From positions 1 through 36,675 of the forward strand of contig NW_024468337.1 in assembly GCF_002104995.1 (NCBI RefSeq): DNA of 36,675 bases. The letters are read 5' to 3'. The translations under genes and the position numbers were made by a program. Under the pieces are notes generated by a model that saw only the letters and a program-made list of their open reading frames with translations, did not search any database and was not told the DNA's origin. This document shows, in pieces, positions 9,523 through 20,112 of this stretch (positions are counted from its first letter, which is position 1; every line of letters begins with the position of its first letter). The DNA is from Linderina pennispora. Lineage: Eukaryota; Kickxellomycota; Kickxellomycetes; Kickxellales; Kickxellaceae.

Positions 9523-12500
9523 ATGGAAATCCAAATAGCTGAGAGCCGCCAGCCTCCCGCTATCGATGCTGGGCTCAAGTTTGAGCGCAAGATGACGGTT
9601 GAGTACCGCACACTCAGCATCCAACTCAGCCGCCAAACCTCTCGCCCCCTCCATGGCGCTAAGCCTACTCGCAAGTATAACGCTCTGCTCAGCCGCTTCA
9701 AGTTCCTTCGTCGCGGATACCAGCAGCGCGAAGATGAGCATTCCGAGCACGAGGCCAAGCTCGGTGCCACTGCCGATGAGCTGAGCACTCTCAAGTTCCA
9801 CCTCGACACTGTCGATGAGACTCTGACCAAGTTCAGCACCAGTCCCATCCAGGGACTCGAGACTAACGCCATCAAGCGGTGCCGCGAGCGTGACGGTCCT
9901 AACGTTTTGAGCGCACCGCCTAACCGTATCTGGCTCAAGATCTTCCAGTGGCTGTTCAGTGGGTTCTGTCCACTGCTGTGGATTGCTGCTATTTTTGTCT
10001 GGATTTCGTGGAAGCCGCTTGGTAAACCAGCCAACGTTCAGTACCTGGCTTTGGGGATTGCTATCTTGCTTGTCATTTTCCTGCAGGCTGGGTTCAGTGC
10101 ATGGCAGGAGTGGACCACATCGCGGGTCATGGCGTCCATCACCGGGATGCTGCCTACCGAAACCATGGTTACGCGCAACGGCAACAAGACCAGCGTTGCT
10201 GCCACCGAGCTTGTGCAGGGCGACATCGTTCATGTCCGCGGCGGTGACAAGATTCCTGCCGACATCCGTCTGATAGAAGTCTCGCGCGACCTGCGCTTCG
10301 ACCGCTCAATGCTCACTGGCGAGTCAGACCCGATTGTTGCCACCATCAACCACACCGACGAGAACTACCTGGAGACTCGCAACATTGCCGTCATGGGAAC
10401 CCATGTCACGCAAGGGTCTGGCACTGGCGTTGTCATCGGTACCGGCGACAGCACCGTCATGGGCCGCATTGCCAAGATGACCGCCAGCAAGAAGAATGAG
10501 AAGACGCTACTCCAGATTGAAATCACTCGTTTCGTTCTGATTGTGGCCGCGCTTTCGCTTACCATCGGCACCCTCCTGATCGTCCTGTGGGCCACCTGGC
10601 TCCGTCACTCATTCCCCACCTTCTTGTCGCTCTCTGATGCACTTGTCAATAGTGCTGGTGTTATTGTTGCATTTGTTCCGGAGGGCTTGCCTATCTGCCT
10701 GACGCTCACATTGACTCTTGTTGCTAAGCGCATGCAACGCCAGAATGTACTGGTCAAGAACCTGACTACTGTCGAGACCCTGGGTTCGGTTAACGTCATC
10801 TGCTCCGACAAGACCGGCACGCTGACCCAGAACCAGATGGCCGTCGTCCACGCTGGCTTTATTGACACCGACGTGTCTACCGACGATCTGAAGACTCGCT
10901 TCGACTCTGGAAAGGATGTTGCTGTCCAGCGCCTGTACGACACCGCAGCACTCTGCAACGGCTCGTCGTTCGACCCTGCTTCCATGGACAAGCCATTGCC
11001 GACCGCCGGGTCAACGGCGATGCCACCGACTCGTCAATCCTGCGGTTTGCCGAGCGCCTGCAGCCTGTTGCCACAGCTCAGGCCAAGTACACCAAGCTGT
11101 TTGAGATCCCCTTCAACTCCAAGAACAAGTGGATGCTGTCGCTGCGCAAGCTTGCAGGCACCCCATCTGCGCCGGTCCTGCTGGTCAAGGGTGCGCCGGA
11201 TGTACTTCTCCAGCGCTGCTCGTCGATCCAGAACGCCAGCGGCGACGTGCTCCCGCTTGACAAGGACAACCTCGAGCGGCTGCAGGGACTCCAGCGCAAG
11301 TGGTCGGGCGAAGGACAGCGCGTGTTGATGCTGTGCCGCCGCGAGTTCCAGGGCACCAACCCGTTTGCCGGCATCGAGGATGACCAGGCCAAGCTCGATG
11401 AGGTTGTCGCTGCCGTCAACACCGACCTGACGATTGTTGGGCTTGTCGGCATTGTCGACCCGCCGCGCAAGGAGATCCCGCATGTTGTCGACACCTGCCG
11501 CCGCGCCGGTATCCGCGTGTTCATGGTGACTGGTGACTTTGCTCTGACAGCCGCGGCTATTGCGCGCCAGTGCAAGATCATCACCAACGATCGCGTTGAC
11601 TCCATCGACGACATCCGTGCCAAGGCCCTCCAGCACGCTCCTGGTGCTCTTGCCGATGCCGGTGTCGAGAAGAAGACGCCGTCGATTGACTCGTCGACTG
11701 ACAAAGGAACCGTGACGACTGCCGGGCATGGCAACGATGGCATTCGCAGCCTGGTCCTGTCTGGCAGCGAGCTCGTCGGCCTGCAGCCTGAGCACTGGGA
11801 CATCATCTGCCACTACACCGAGATCGTGTTTGCGCGCACGACACCTGAGCAGAAGCTACTGATTGTCCAGGAGCTGCGCAACCGCGAGTGCTATGTTGCT
11901 GTCACCGGTGACGGTGTCAACGACTCGCCAGCGATGAAGGCAGCCCACATCGGTGTTGCTATGGGCAGTGGATCCGAGGTCGCCAAAGAAGCCGCCGACA
12001 TGGTCTTGCTCGACAACAACTTCTCGTCCATCCTTGTTGCCATCGAGAACGGCCGTCTTGTCTTTGAGAACCTGAAGAAGGTTGTCCTATATCTAATGCC
12101 GGCTGGCTCGTTCTCTGAGTTCGTTCCAATGTTCCTGAACATGGTGCTCGGCGTACCCCTCCCACTCTCTGTTATCTTCATGATCGTCATTTGCATGCTC
12201 ACTGACGTGTGGGCCAGCATTTCACTCATGTACGAGGCGCCGGAGAGCGACATCATGTACCGCAAGCCGCGTAACCCAAAGCGCGACCACCTGGTGAACT
12301 TGAAGTTCTTCATCCAGGCATATGGATTCATCGGCATCCTCGAGTCGCTGTTTGCGCACGTCATCTTCTTCATCTTCATGTACTGGAAGGGCGGGTTCTC
12401 GCCAAGCCAGCTGTTCCTGGCGTTTGACAAGTGGACACTCGGTGAGTTCCCCGGAAAGACTGCAGCGGAGCTGAGCGAGCTGTTGAATACAGGCGAGTCG

Positions 12501-12824
12501 GTTTTCTTCCTGTCGCTGGTGGTTTTGCAGTGGGGCAATATGTTTGCGACCCGCACCCGCCGTCTCAGTGTCTTCCAGCAGAACCCGTTCTGGGGTCCGA
12601 CCAAGAACCTGCGTCTGCTATGTGCGATTCCGTTCACACTCGGCATTACGTTCCTGTTTTGCTATGTGCCATGGTTCAACAACATCTTTGGCACACACCA
12701 AATCCCGGCACCGTTCTTCTTCATCCCGATGCCTTTCGCCATCGTTATTCTTGTCCTGGACGAGCTCCGCAAGCTAACAATCCGAATTCGTCCGTCAGGT
12801 TTCCTTGCCCGGATTGCATGGTAA
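9523..12824 (+). CDS. Type IIC P-type ATPase (Na,K-ATPase alpha-like), copy A, one-base frame break
   Basis: A plasma-membrane cation pump of the Na,K/H,K-ATPase alpha family, 1100 residues once one missing C after 10994 (AAGCC, against AAGCCC in copy B) is allowed for. Seen motifs: actuator TGES (265-268), M4 FVPEGLP (Glu387), phosphorylation site CSDKTGTLTQ (Asp429), nucleotide-binding KGAPDVLLQR, MVTGD, hinge TGDGVNDSPAM (about 795-804), and C-terminal M5-M10 segments with TDVWAS. The protein ends GFLARIAW. No introns. The core from the end of M4 to M5 is nearly identical at the DNA level to copy B, but the membrane parts differ. The transported ion is unknown; Na+ extrusion is the family-based guess. 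Unless the base is a sequencing error, the chain would stop at 11328 after a frameshifted tail. Confidence 0.9.
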
Positions 12825-13042
12825 TGTTGTTTCATATAGCAGGCCTAGGTAACTCCTCATGTAAATACAGCTTTCAGTTTATATAACTTTGGATTAATGA
12901 AAAAACTACAGGGACCAGTAATTGAACAGAAGCTAGAGCACAAAATTGAAGGAGGTGGGTGGCGGGCATAAGTTAAAAGGTATTTGTGTGCAAATGGACA
13001 GATGGCGTTTCAGCATGACTGCGAAAGCAGCACATGTATGGT

Positions 13043-14728
13043 TTAGTTAATGTTCCAGACCATCATCTTGCACTTTGGGAACTGGGTCTCAATCAGGGCC
13101 TTGGCATGGCGGGTGATCACACGGCCGCACAGCACGTGCAAATGCGAGAGCCTCGACAGGTGCTCGGCGCACACAGAGTCGTATTCCATGTCCAAGTTCA
13201 GCAGGTTGAAGCGGCGGGAGCGCACGCCACGGCTCAGCGCTTGCGATGTGAACACACGCTGATTGCGCGAGCGCGTCAAGCACGGGCTGTTAGGCGCTGT
13301 AGACTGCGGCGAGCTATCAACCCGACGCGCCACCAAGTTTGCCGGGGGCTGCTGCACCCCGTGTGTTGGCAGCGACGGGATGGTGGCCCAGATGTCGTTG
13401 ATTGAGGGCACTGACATAAGCAAACCGCCTGTCGACGGCCCGGCGTGGCCAGAGTCGTTGGCTCCGGCGAGCAAGTCGCCGCTTTCCTCGGTAGCACTGT
13501 ATTCAAACCGCGCGCTGCTGCGGCGGCTGCTACGTGCACTGTGGAAAGTCGCATCACTGTCAGTATCACTCTCCTCATCCTCGCCGTTGTTCTGCACCAG
13601 CGGGTCGGTAGCACTGTGCATGACCACCAGCTCGCGGAGATATCCAAGATTGCCCAGCACCGAGCTGAGGCCTTCGTCTGTGATGCCGTGGCAGCCAAAC
13701 AGTCGCAGCGACACCAGCATCGGGCATCGGCTGCCAATGGCTTCCAGGATGTCATCATTGACTAGCGAGTCCTGGCGCGGTGACATGTGCGGGATAGCAG
13801 CCTTGAGCTTCAGGTCCTGCAGATATGGCCAGTACGTATGCATGTTGAACAGATGCTGGTACGTGTCGGTCGTCACCATGACATTGTACAGGTCCAGCGA
13901 CACCAGGCTGGGCAGCATAGTAGGTGTCAGATTGCCAATGCTGTGCCTGGTTAGGCGTGCGCAGTCAGACAGCGTCAGTTCGTGCAGCGAGTGGCCGCGC
14001 GCGCGCACCAGCTCCAGCAGGGCCTCGTCGGAAACATTGGATCCGCTGATATCAACCCTTTTGATTTTGGGCGCCTGGCACAGCACACGCATCGCACGAT
14101 CGGTACCATCGGCCATTCCATAAAACACCTGCAGCGAGTGTTTGTTGGCGTTTGCCAGATCGCACAGCGCCGCCGCCGAGCTCATATCGTTGCGTCCAAG
14201 CGTGAACCACTTGATCGTCTGTAGCTGGCTCAGCTTGGCAAACGGGCTACCCTGCTCTATGTCCAAGACAGACACCGAGCACTCACTTAGATCCAGGGCC
14301 GCCAGTCCGGGGAACGCGCCCATAAGCATGTTGAACGCCATGCGTGTAAACCGCGTCTCGTTCTGGCTGCGCAGTGACTGTGTGGGCTGCATACGCACCT
14401 TCAGTGATTTGACCATGGGTAGCATCGTGCTGACCATCTCGATGGCGTCGCGGATGCGTCGTTCGTACATGGGCGCCGACAGGAAGCCGTCGATATAGCT
14501 GATGTCTATGTCCATTGACCGAATAGTGCTGAGAAGGCCCTTGCGCCGGTAGTGCAGGATACGCAGAGGCAGCCGCACTAGGGCGCTCTCAAGGGCACGT
14601 GCCGACTGGACTGTGGCCAGGACCGACCATGTGCGGTTTACCAGGCGGCAGGAGGCTAGGTCCTTCTGGCTGAGGAATGGAAGAATGTGTTCGATGATGG
14701 TAACTACAGCAGGGCTGGAGTCGTTCAT
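13043..14728 (-). CDS. F-box and leucine-rich-repeat protein
   Basis: 561 residues, intact and intronless. The N-terminal F-box (about 5-45: IIEHILPFLSQKDLASCRLVNRTW split across its core) would bind Skp1. Leucine-rich repeats follow from about 115 to 385 (PGLAALDLSECSV, IKRVDISGSNVSDEALLELV, SLRLFGCHGITDEGL), the AMN1/Grr1/FBXL style. An acidic, Ser-rich low-complexity insert (EDEESDTDSDATFHSARSS) and a Pro/Ser-rich region follow. A last LRR-like segment (LSRLSHLHVLCGRV) closes the protein. It is likely the substrate adaptor of an SCF ubiquitin ligase; the target is unknown. A TATTTAA on the coding strand at 14852-14858, about 125 bp upstream, may be its TATA element. It converges on ATPase A with 218 bp between. 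Confidence 0.85.
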   Translation of the reverse strand: MNDSSPAVVTIIEHILPFLSQKDLASCRLVNRTWSVLATVQSARALESALVRLPLRILHYRRKGLLSTIRSMDIDISYIDGFLSAPMYERRIRDAIEMVSTMLPMVKSLKVRMQPTQSLRSQNETRFTRMAFNMLMGAFPGLAALDLSECSVSVLDIEQGSPFAKLSQLQTIKWFTLGRNDMSSAAALCDLANANKHSLQVFYGMADGTDRAMRVLCQAPKIKRVDISGSNVSDEALLELVRARGHSLHELTLSDCARLTRHSIGNLTPTMLPSLVSLDLYNVMVTTDTYQHLFNMHTYWPYLQDLKLKAAIPHMSPRQDSLVNDDILEAIGSRCPMLVSLRLFGCHGITDEGLSSVLGNLGYLRELVVMHSATDPLVQNNGEDEESDTDSDATFHSARSSRRSSARFEYSATEESGDLLAGANDSGHAGPSTGGLLMSVPSINDIWATIPSLPTHGVQQPPANLVARRVDSSPQSTAPNSPCLTRSRNQRVFTSQALSRGVRSRRFNLLNLDMEYDSVCAEHLSRLSHLHVLCGRVITRHAKALIETQFPKCKMMVWNIN

Positions 14729-16007
14729 TGCAGTATGGAAAAGCAGGTGTCTGTCAATTTTTGGTGCCTAGAGGGCTGGGAGAGGAGAATTTTGTGAGGA
14801 GCGAAGGAGAGATTCTGGCAGGTTTGCCGCCCAGGCTGGACACCGACGGGATTAAATAGCCAGTGGCGAGCCTGGATTCCAGCTCCCCAAATTGGGCGAA
14901 AGTAGTGAGCAACGAACAAACGAACGTTCGCTCAATGGGCCGCCATTGGCGGAAAGAAGGGCGGCCAACAATTGGATCTGCAGCACGGCCGCGCGTGCGC
15001 TGCCAGCGTGCCAGAGCATGTGAGCCAGCAGCCAAGAGAGAAGCCCGGCCAGAGGCTGGCTCTGCGCGTCATTAGTTTTTCCAGCGATATGCGTATTGGA
15101 AACACACACCTTGCAAGTCCGGCCAGGGCACACATCGCTGTTTTAGCCCTTGCCCAATGCGAGCTTCACAGAGGCTCGGTGTTGAGTTGCCTCCGCAAAT
15201 TGGGCCGAGGAGGGAGCCAGAAGCCGCAAAGCGAGCAGGCGGCAGCGGCAGCACCACCATCGCAGTGTGGAGAAGCGCTGCTGCTGGTGCTGTTGCTGCC
15301 TAGATAGCCACTCCATCTGGATCACGCTACGACAGTGGGCGTGAGCAGTTCCCAGGGCCATTGTGGAAAAGTTTGGTGGCTGGCCAGTGGCTTCTTTAGA
15401 ACGTCTTGCTATGAGCATTTGCTGCCTGTTGGCTGCAGTACCCAGAGCGCCAGCAGCTGCAGCACAAGAAAAGACTCTCTGCCACAAGGCATATTGCGTG
15501 CATGCAGATTGGGGGACTTCATGGCATCATGCTATCGGCATGCTGCTTATTGCAATTACCGTGTTCCAAAGTTGGTTCTTTTTCTGCACACCTGCTGCTG
15601 TTGCTGCTCGGGCATGGCCAGGGTCGACAACTCTCGGCGAGTTTCAGCAGTTTAGGACAGGTGGAAAACAGGCGGATCGACGGCCTGCAGAACGTGCATG
15701 GATTGCCTGCTTGCCGCCCTGTGGTTGGCTGAAAAGTGCGCTGGCGCGTCGGGGGTTTTTCTTGAATCCGGCTTGGATGACGAAATTGCACAGTGGCAGA
15801 CATAAACACGCCGGGAGTCCTAAAGCCTGGACAGTGCACAAACCCTATGCTGTGCACGCCTCCGTCGACCGTACTCCGATGATACCGCAACAGAGGCTTT
15901 CCAGGGCATCCCGGCTGCTGGCTGGCTGATATCCGGTTTCCTGGAGAGAATCAGGGATCGGCGCAGCTTTTGCCTCTAGTTATTCTACCGCAAATCTATC
16001 TGCATCA
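14729..16007. other. Divergent intergenic region, no convincing gene
   Basis: About 1.3 kb between the F-box gene and the DUF4112-like gene. It contains the palindrome cgaacgttcg (14921-14930), CCAAT-type boxes (ccattggcgg, caattgg) and GCTGCT-type short repeats. A long open frame at 15363-15929 starts from a non-ATG codon, is Ala/Cys/Trp-rich, and I do not accept it. Confidence 0.5.
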
Positions 16008-16535
16008 ATGTCTCGACCACAGCGACCCAGCGACCTCTCCTACCGTGAGCAGCAGAGGCGGCTCAGAATGCTTAGCAAGCAGGCGCATTTACTTGACAAC
16101 CGGCTTGGACGGTGCTGCTCAGGGCCAGATACACCCACAGTGGTCTCATTCATTCCTGTCATCGGCGGAATCACAACCAGCATGGATGCCAACGACTTCT
16201 TAGATGAGATCATGTCCCAATTTGTCATTCCCACCTATATGCGCGATGAGATGAAGCGAAATATCAGCAAGCACCTTATCATGTCACTGGTTCCGGTTTA
16301 CGGCTGGATTGCGCGCAGCATCTTCAAAGTCAACCACCGCAATTACAAGCTGCTGCGCAATTACGTAAAGGAGTCGAAGCCCCGACCAGCCGAAAAAACC
16401 GTCTATTTTCAGCCCGCGCATGTCCGTAGCCATGTAAAATTTCTGCTGGTATTAAAAAACACACATATACTAACAGCACAACGCGGAATATCTACCTGCG
16501 GCTGCCAATGCATTCCTGAGGAATGGCGTCCATAA
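16008..16535 (+). CDS. DUF4112-like small membrane-associated protein
   Basis: 175 residues as an uninterrupted frame. Residues about 25-125 match the DUF4112 pattern: a first hydrophobic Pro/Gly loop (VVSFIPVIGGITTSMD), a basic helix (RDEMKRNISKHLIMS), a second loop (LVPVYGWIARSIF) and the closing KVNHRNYKLLRNYV, equivalent to the family's KANxRNxxLL. The family is found in bacteria and fungi and has no assigned biochemical role. The last 40 or so residues (after ESKPRPAEKT) look unlike it. A TACTAAC branch-point sequence near 16470 suggests that an intron may replace this tail. Confidence 0.7.
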   Translation: MSRPQRPSDLSYREQQRRLRMLSKQAHLLDNRLGRCCSGPDTPTVVSFIPVIGGITTSMDANDFLDEIMSQFVIPTYMRDEMKRNISKHLIMSLVPVYGWIARSIFKVNHRNYKLLRNYVKESKPRPAEKTVYFQPAHVRSHVKFLLVLKNTHILTAQRGISTCGCQCIPEEWRP

Positions 16536-16629
16536 CTGTGTTTGGCAGGCGTTTACCGGTAGGTGGTATTCGGGAATGTGAAATTAGTGGATATCCATCT
16601 TTCCAATATTATCTCTTCCTTCCATCGAT

Positions 16630-16993
16630 ATGTCCGAAACATTGGCCAGTGCACAGCTCTCACCTGCGACACTCATTGCTACGCCTGACAGTGCGAACAA
16701 GGCAAAACTGCGCTCGTACCTGAACCACCGTATGAAGGTCGCGTGCAGCGATGGAAGGCAGTTTGTCGGAATCTTCAAATGCGTCGACTATGGACAGAAC
16801 CTGATTTTAGCCGATACCACCGAGCATCGTAACGGTAAAGAATAGTTACCAACACCAAATACCACATGGACTCCAGCAAACTAAATTTAAATGCAACAAC
16901 CCTGTTTTAGACTTTCAGCGCTCGGTTGGCATGATCATGATTCCTGGTCAGCACATACGGCAGGTCTTGGTGGAGAACCTGGAGTATGTTTGA
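16630..16993 (+). CDS. NAA38: Naa38/LSMD1-type LSm protein (NatC auxiliary subunit)
   Basis: Two exons, 16630-16834 and 16911-16993, joined across a 76-nt intron (GTAAAG to TTTTAG). The joined frame continues TEHRN-DFQRSVGMIM. The Sm1 motif is visible (LRSYLNHRMKVACSDGRQF, VGIFKCVDYGQNLIL), and Sm2 is VGMIMIPGQHI, the MVPG-type ending of LSMD1 rather than of spliceosomal Sm proteins. About 95 residues. In the family it supports the NatC N-terminal acetyltransferase on ribosomes. Only 121 bp separate it from the following RING gene. LSm8 is a less likely alternative. Confidence 0.75.
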
Positions 16994-17114
16994 TAGCAAG
17001 AAACACGCAAGCAGTGCCGCCTTCGCTCTATAGACCTCTCGAGAACGGCTCTTTGTCTCTGCTTCTCCTCATTTCTCTCACTCTTTCCCTATGATTTTCT
17101 CTGGTTTATTTACA

Positions 17115-18115
17115 ATGTTCGATGTGCCTCTTCATTGCAACAATATCCTGTGTCACCGGTCACTGCCTCAGGAAGAGAACATGTGTTACTAAATGCTCGC
17201 GTAAGTAAAGGCTAATACGTGGTTGTCAGTGGCTTATTCATTCCCTGCAATAACCACATAGCACATCACGGTGCTGTAGATGTATTTTGCATGGCGTGCT
17301 CAAGCAGTGCGTTTCGGACACTTCCAGCCTGCCCAGCCTGCCAGATGCCAATCCGTTCCGAGTAAGTATTGGAAGCAGCCAACAGACCAGTGCACACTAT
17401 GAATATCCCACCCGCTAATATCAGCTGGCCTTGCTTATATCTCACAATTTTCCATACAGGAGCGATGTAATCGCTATGAGCTTGAACATATCTGAGGAGC
17501 ATAGACCATATATGCTAGTTGGCTTGGCACCACGCGAAATCTTGGACATATGCATATGTGCCATCTCATTTTGGAACTACCAGGTATCACAGGAGGTAGC
17601 ATACCAGATGGCACAGGCTGGTGCTGTCACCGATCGGCTGCGCGTTGAAAAATCGCAGAGTGCCATGTCAATTGGTGGGTTGTCAGAAAAAACTCAGAGG
17701 TATGAATTTGCAGCACACAAATGCTCTTTTGCAACGCCGCCGTTCAAACACATTCTACAACGGTATATGTAGTGGCACAGGACCGGATGGCTGAGATCCA
17801 GAATGCACTCGAGATCGAGCGCCAGGAACGTGCTGTCGCATCCGACACAATCGAGGATATGGACCGCCGGCTAAGAAGCCTCAGGGTATGGGCGTATATA
17901 TCAGTAATGATACCCGATATACAAACCACCCTGATCACTAACATCTACCGCTTGGTGCTACTTAATAGACTGCATATGATGACCTGTGCCACCAGTGCCG
18001 GAGGCAGCAGCAGAAACACACAGCAGCCAGCCGCATCCCGCACAGACCTCCATTTGCTGAGGATGTGTACCCGATGCAGAACAACTCCTACGAGGCTGGT
18101 GACTTGATAGTTTGA
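17115..18115 (+). CDS. HEI10: HEI10/CCNB1IP1-like RING protein (meiotic crossover E3 ligase), five exons
   Basis: Exons proposed: 17115-17200, 17280-17361, 17460-17674, 17773-17885, 17969-18115; all four introns are GT-AG and 79-98 nt. The RING finger is built across exons 1 and 2: LHCNNILC, then VTKCSHVFCMAC and PACPACQMPI. Exon 3 carries the family block SLNISEEHRPYML, LAPREILDIC and FWNYQVSQE, and exon 4 a coiled coil (AEIQNALEIERQERAV). The last exon is basic and Gln-rich (HQCRRQQQKHT). Reading through needs one surplus T near 17184 to be discounted; the total is then 213 residues. HEI10/Zip3 proteins promote crossover maturation on meiotic chromosomes. The best-supported parts are the RING and exon 3; the splice of exon 4 is less sure. 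Confidence 0.75.
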
Positions 18116-18179
18116 AAAAGGACAGGAAAGGAGGAGAATAAAATGAACGTTTATGAAGTAAGGCAAATGGATAATTGAC

Positions 18180-19356
18180 TTAGGCCTTGGTGGTGTTCTC
18201 GTCGATCTCGCTGATGCGCTCCCACTCGCCCTTCAGGTTCTCCTTCCACAAAGTAACCTTATTGTCGCCGCACGAAACAGCCAGCACATTGCCCGACAGC
18301 GACCAGCTGACACGCCAGACAACATCGGGGAACGGCGTCGACGACAGCTGCTGGCGCTGCCACTCGACGGGAGCAGCCTGGCCAGGCGCTTTGGAGGACG
18401 GCGCGTCTTGTGTCCAGATGTAGACCTTCCGGTCCTGCGAGCACGAGGCAAGGTACGTGCGCGGCAGACCAATGTTGGGCGCAAAGGCAACGTCCCGGAC
18501 CCACTCGGTGTGGCCCTCCAGCGTCTGGATCACTTCGTAAGTCTTCTTCTCCTCGCTGAATCCCCAGATCTTGACCAGGTTGTCGCAGCCGCCGGAGGCA
18601 AACTGCTTGACCAGGCTGGCTTTCTGCGTCGCACCCGGCTGTGTGAACGAGCCGGCCGAGATGACTGGTGCCCAGCCCACCGAGTTGACACCCGTGGTGT
18701 GCGCGCTACGCACCATCTGCACATCCCACACTCCCTCCTCTGTGAACGTCAGCAGCGAGATCTTGCCGTCTGACGACCCGCACAGCAGCACCGGGCCGAG
18801 CTCGTGCGGGGCCCACGCAATTGCGTTCACCGATGCCTGGTGCTTGTCGTGCTTCTTGATAACTGTGAAGCCCGATCCCGGCGTCTCCTTCCAGATCAGC
18901 ACCGTGCCATCGTACGAGCATGATGCCAGCACACTGCCAAACTTGGGGTGCGCCCATGCTACCTGCCATACCGGGCCCGTATGCGCCTTCAGAACCTCGA
19001 TCAGCTTCTGCTGGTTACCCTCAATGTCAAACAGGTGGATGGTGCTGTCAGACGAGCACGTCGCCAGTCGCTTTCCGTAGTAGTCCGGCTGCGCATCGTG
19101 CTACACATTAGTTTCCGCAAATTGCAGGCCGTGTTTAGTATCTGCTTTGTTTCAGGTGCTGAAATTTCCGTGCTTCATCTGAGCAATTCAGACTCCGGTC
19201 AGGGGATACGTACGATCATGTCCTCGTGCTGCGTGTCAAACAGAAGCGGCTCGGTAGTCTACCAAATGAAAAGAGGACTAGTTAGCATTCAGCTGGGCTG
19301 CATTGTACGGATTGCTGCCCTATTGCATCTGCATCACGCTGCGAAATGCGTACCAT
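18180..19356 (-). CDS. SEC13: Sec13, WD40 subunit of COPII coat and nuclear pore
   Basis: Exon 3 (19100-18180) encodes 306 residues from [18 protein letters not shown] to ENTTKA with six WD40 blades (for example [54 protein letters not shown]). Exon 2 (19258-19214) adds [15 protein letters not shown], matching the conserved [17 protein letters not shown] start of Sec13. Exon 1 appears to contain only the ATG (19356-19354), followed directly by a GTACGC donor. Introns are 95 and 113 nt. The protein is 322 residues, the usual size. Sec13 pairs with Sec31 in COPII vesicles and with Nup145/Nup84 in the pore. Its 3' end lies 64 bp from the convergent RING gene. Confidence is high for identity, moderate for the ATG exon. 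Confidence 0.9.
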
Positions 19357-20112
19357 TTTAGATGTATATATCGTCTAATTGTAGTTCGCTCCTTTTTTTC
19401 CTGGCAATCGCGTTTCAGCAATGTAAAATGCGCTGACTGGTTGTCTTGTTTCGTTATGAGTGGAAATAAGGAAGAAGGACGGGCAAGATTGCGGCAGCAA
19501 TGAATAATAGAATTTTACGAACAGAGAAAGAAAATGCGCCTGGAGTGGATTGTACTGATGAAAAGCGCCAAGCAAGCCTGCTGCTGCCTCCAGCTGCTTT
19601 GCTCATTCGCAGCCTTGACGCGACCAGCTACGTGGAAGGTGGCGGGTTTCCCAGCGCCAGCTCCTCTCAGCCAGGCACGTAGCAGCATTTTATCAGAGCC
19701 GGGTGGTTGGCTGGCACTGATTGGCTCTTTGTGGTGGTCGATCTAGGGATCAAGCAGGTGCCGATCAACGCCGGTGGCGGCATGTGGGGCGAGGGCTCGA
19801 TATGCGGCTAACAGCGCTAAATGCCCCTGTGCTGGATATCAGATTCTGCCGGTCGACGTATGTTTTTGCTGGCCAGCACACCCGCATTTGCTGGTCAAAT
19901 GAAGAGCCGCGTGCAAACCCTATCCCCAAGCCCCTCCTCCGCATGCTTGCACAAGGTCATGGGCTTGTCATGCGCGTGTTCCACGCCTCCGCATTATAAT
20001 AAACCCTTGGAAGCCGGTTGGCGCGCGGCCAGTCAACTCTTTCCTCTCTTTGTCAACTGCTACCACACCTTGCACACTTTCCACCGTAGTAAATCACCTA
20101 TAAAGTTGTATT
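19357..20112. other. Divergent intergenic region between SEC13 and USP B
   Basis: About 750 bp without a supportable gene. A TATAAT within gcattataataa (19995-20000) lies 113 bp before the USP B start. CCAAT-like motifs (gattggc, ggttggctgg) lie at 19700-19725. The open frames here do not look like protein. Confidence 0.5.

Noticed and set aside
11034-11813. Long minus-strand open frames (about 240-260 codons) inside ATPase A, repeated at 24986-25765 in ATPase B
   Set aside because: They are antisense shadows of a strongly coding GC-rich strand. They appear in both copies only because the sense genes are nearly identical there.
15363-15929. 188-codon plus-strand frame in the F-box/DUF4112 spacer
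   Set aside because: It begins at a non-ATG codon, has no domain, and its Ala/Cys/Trp-rich composition fits chance translation of GC-rich DNA.
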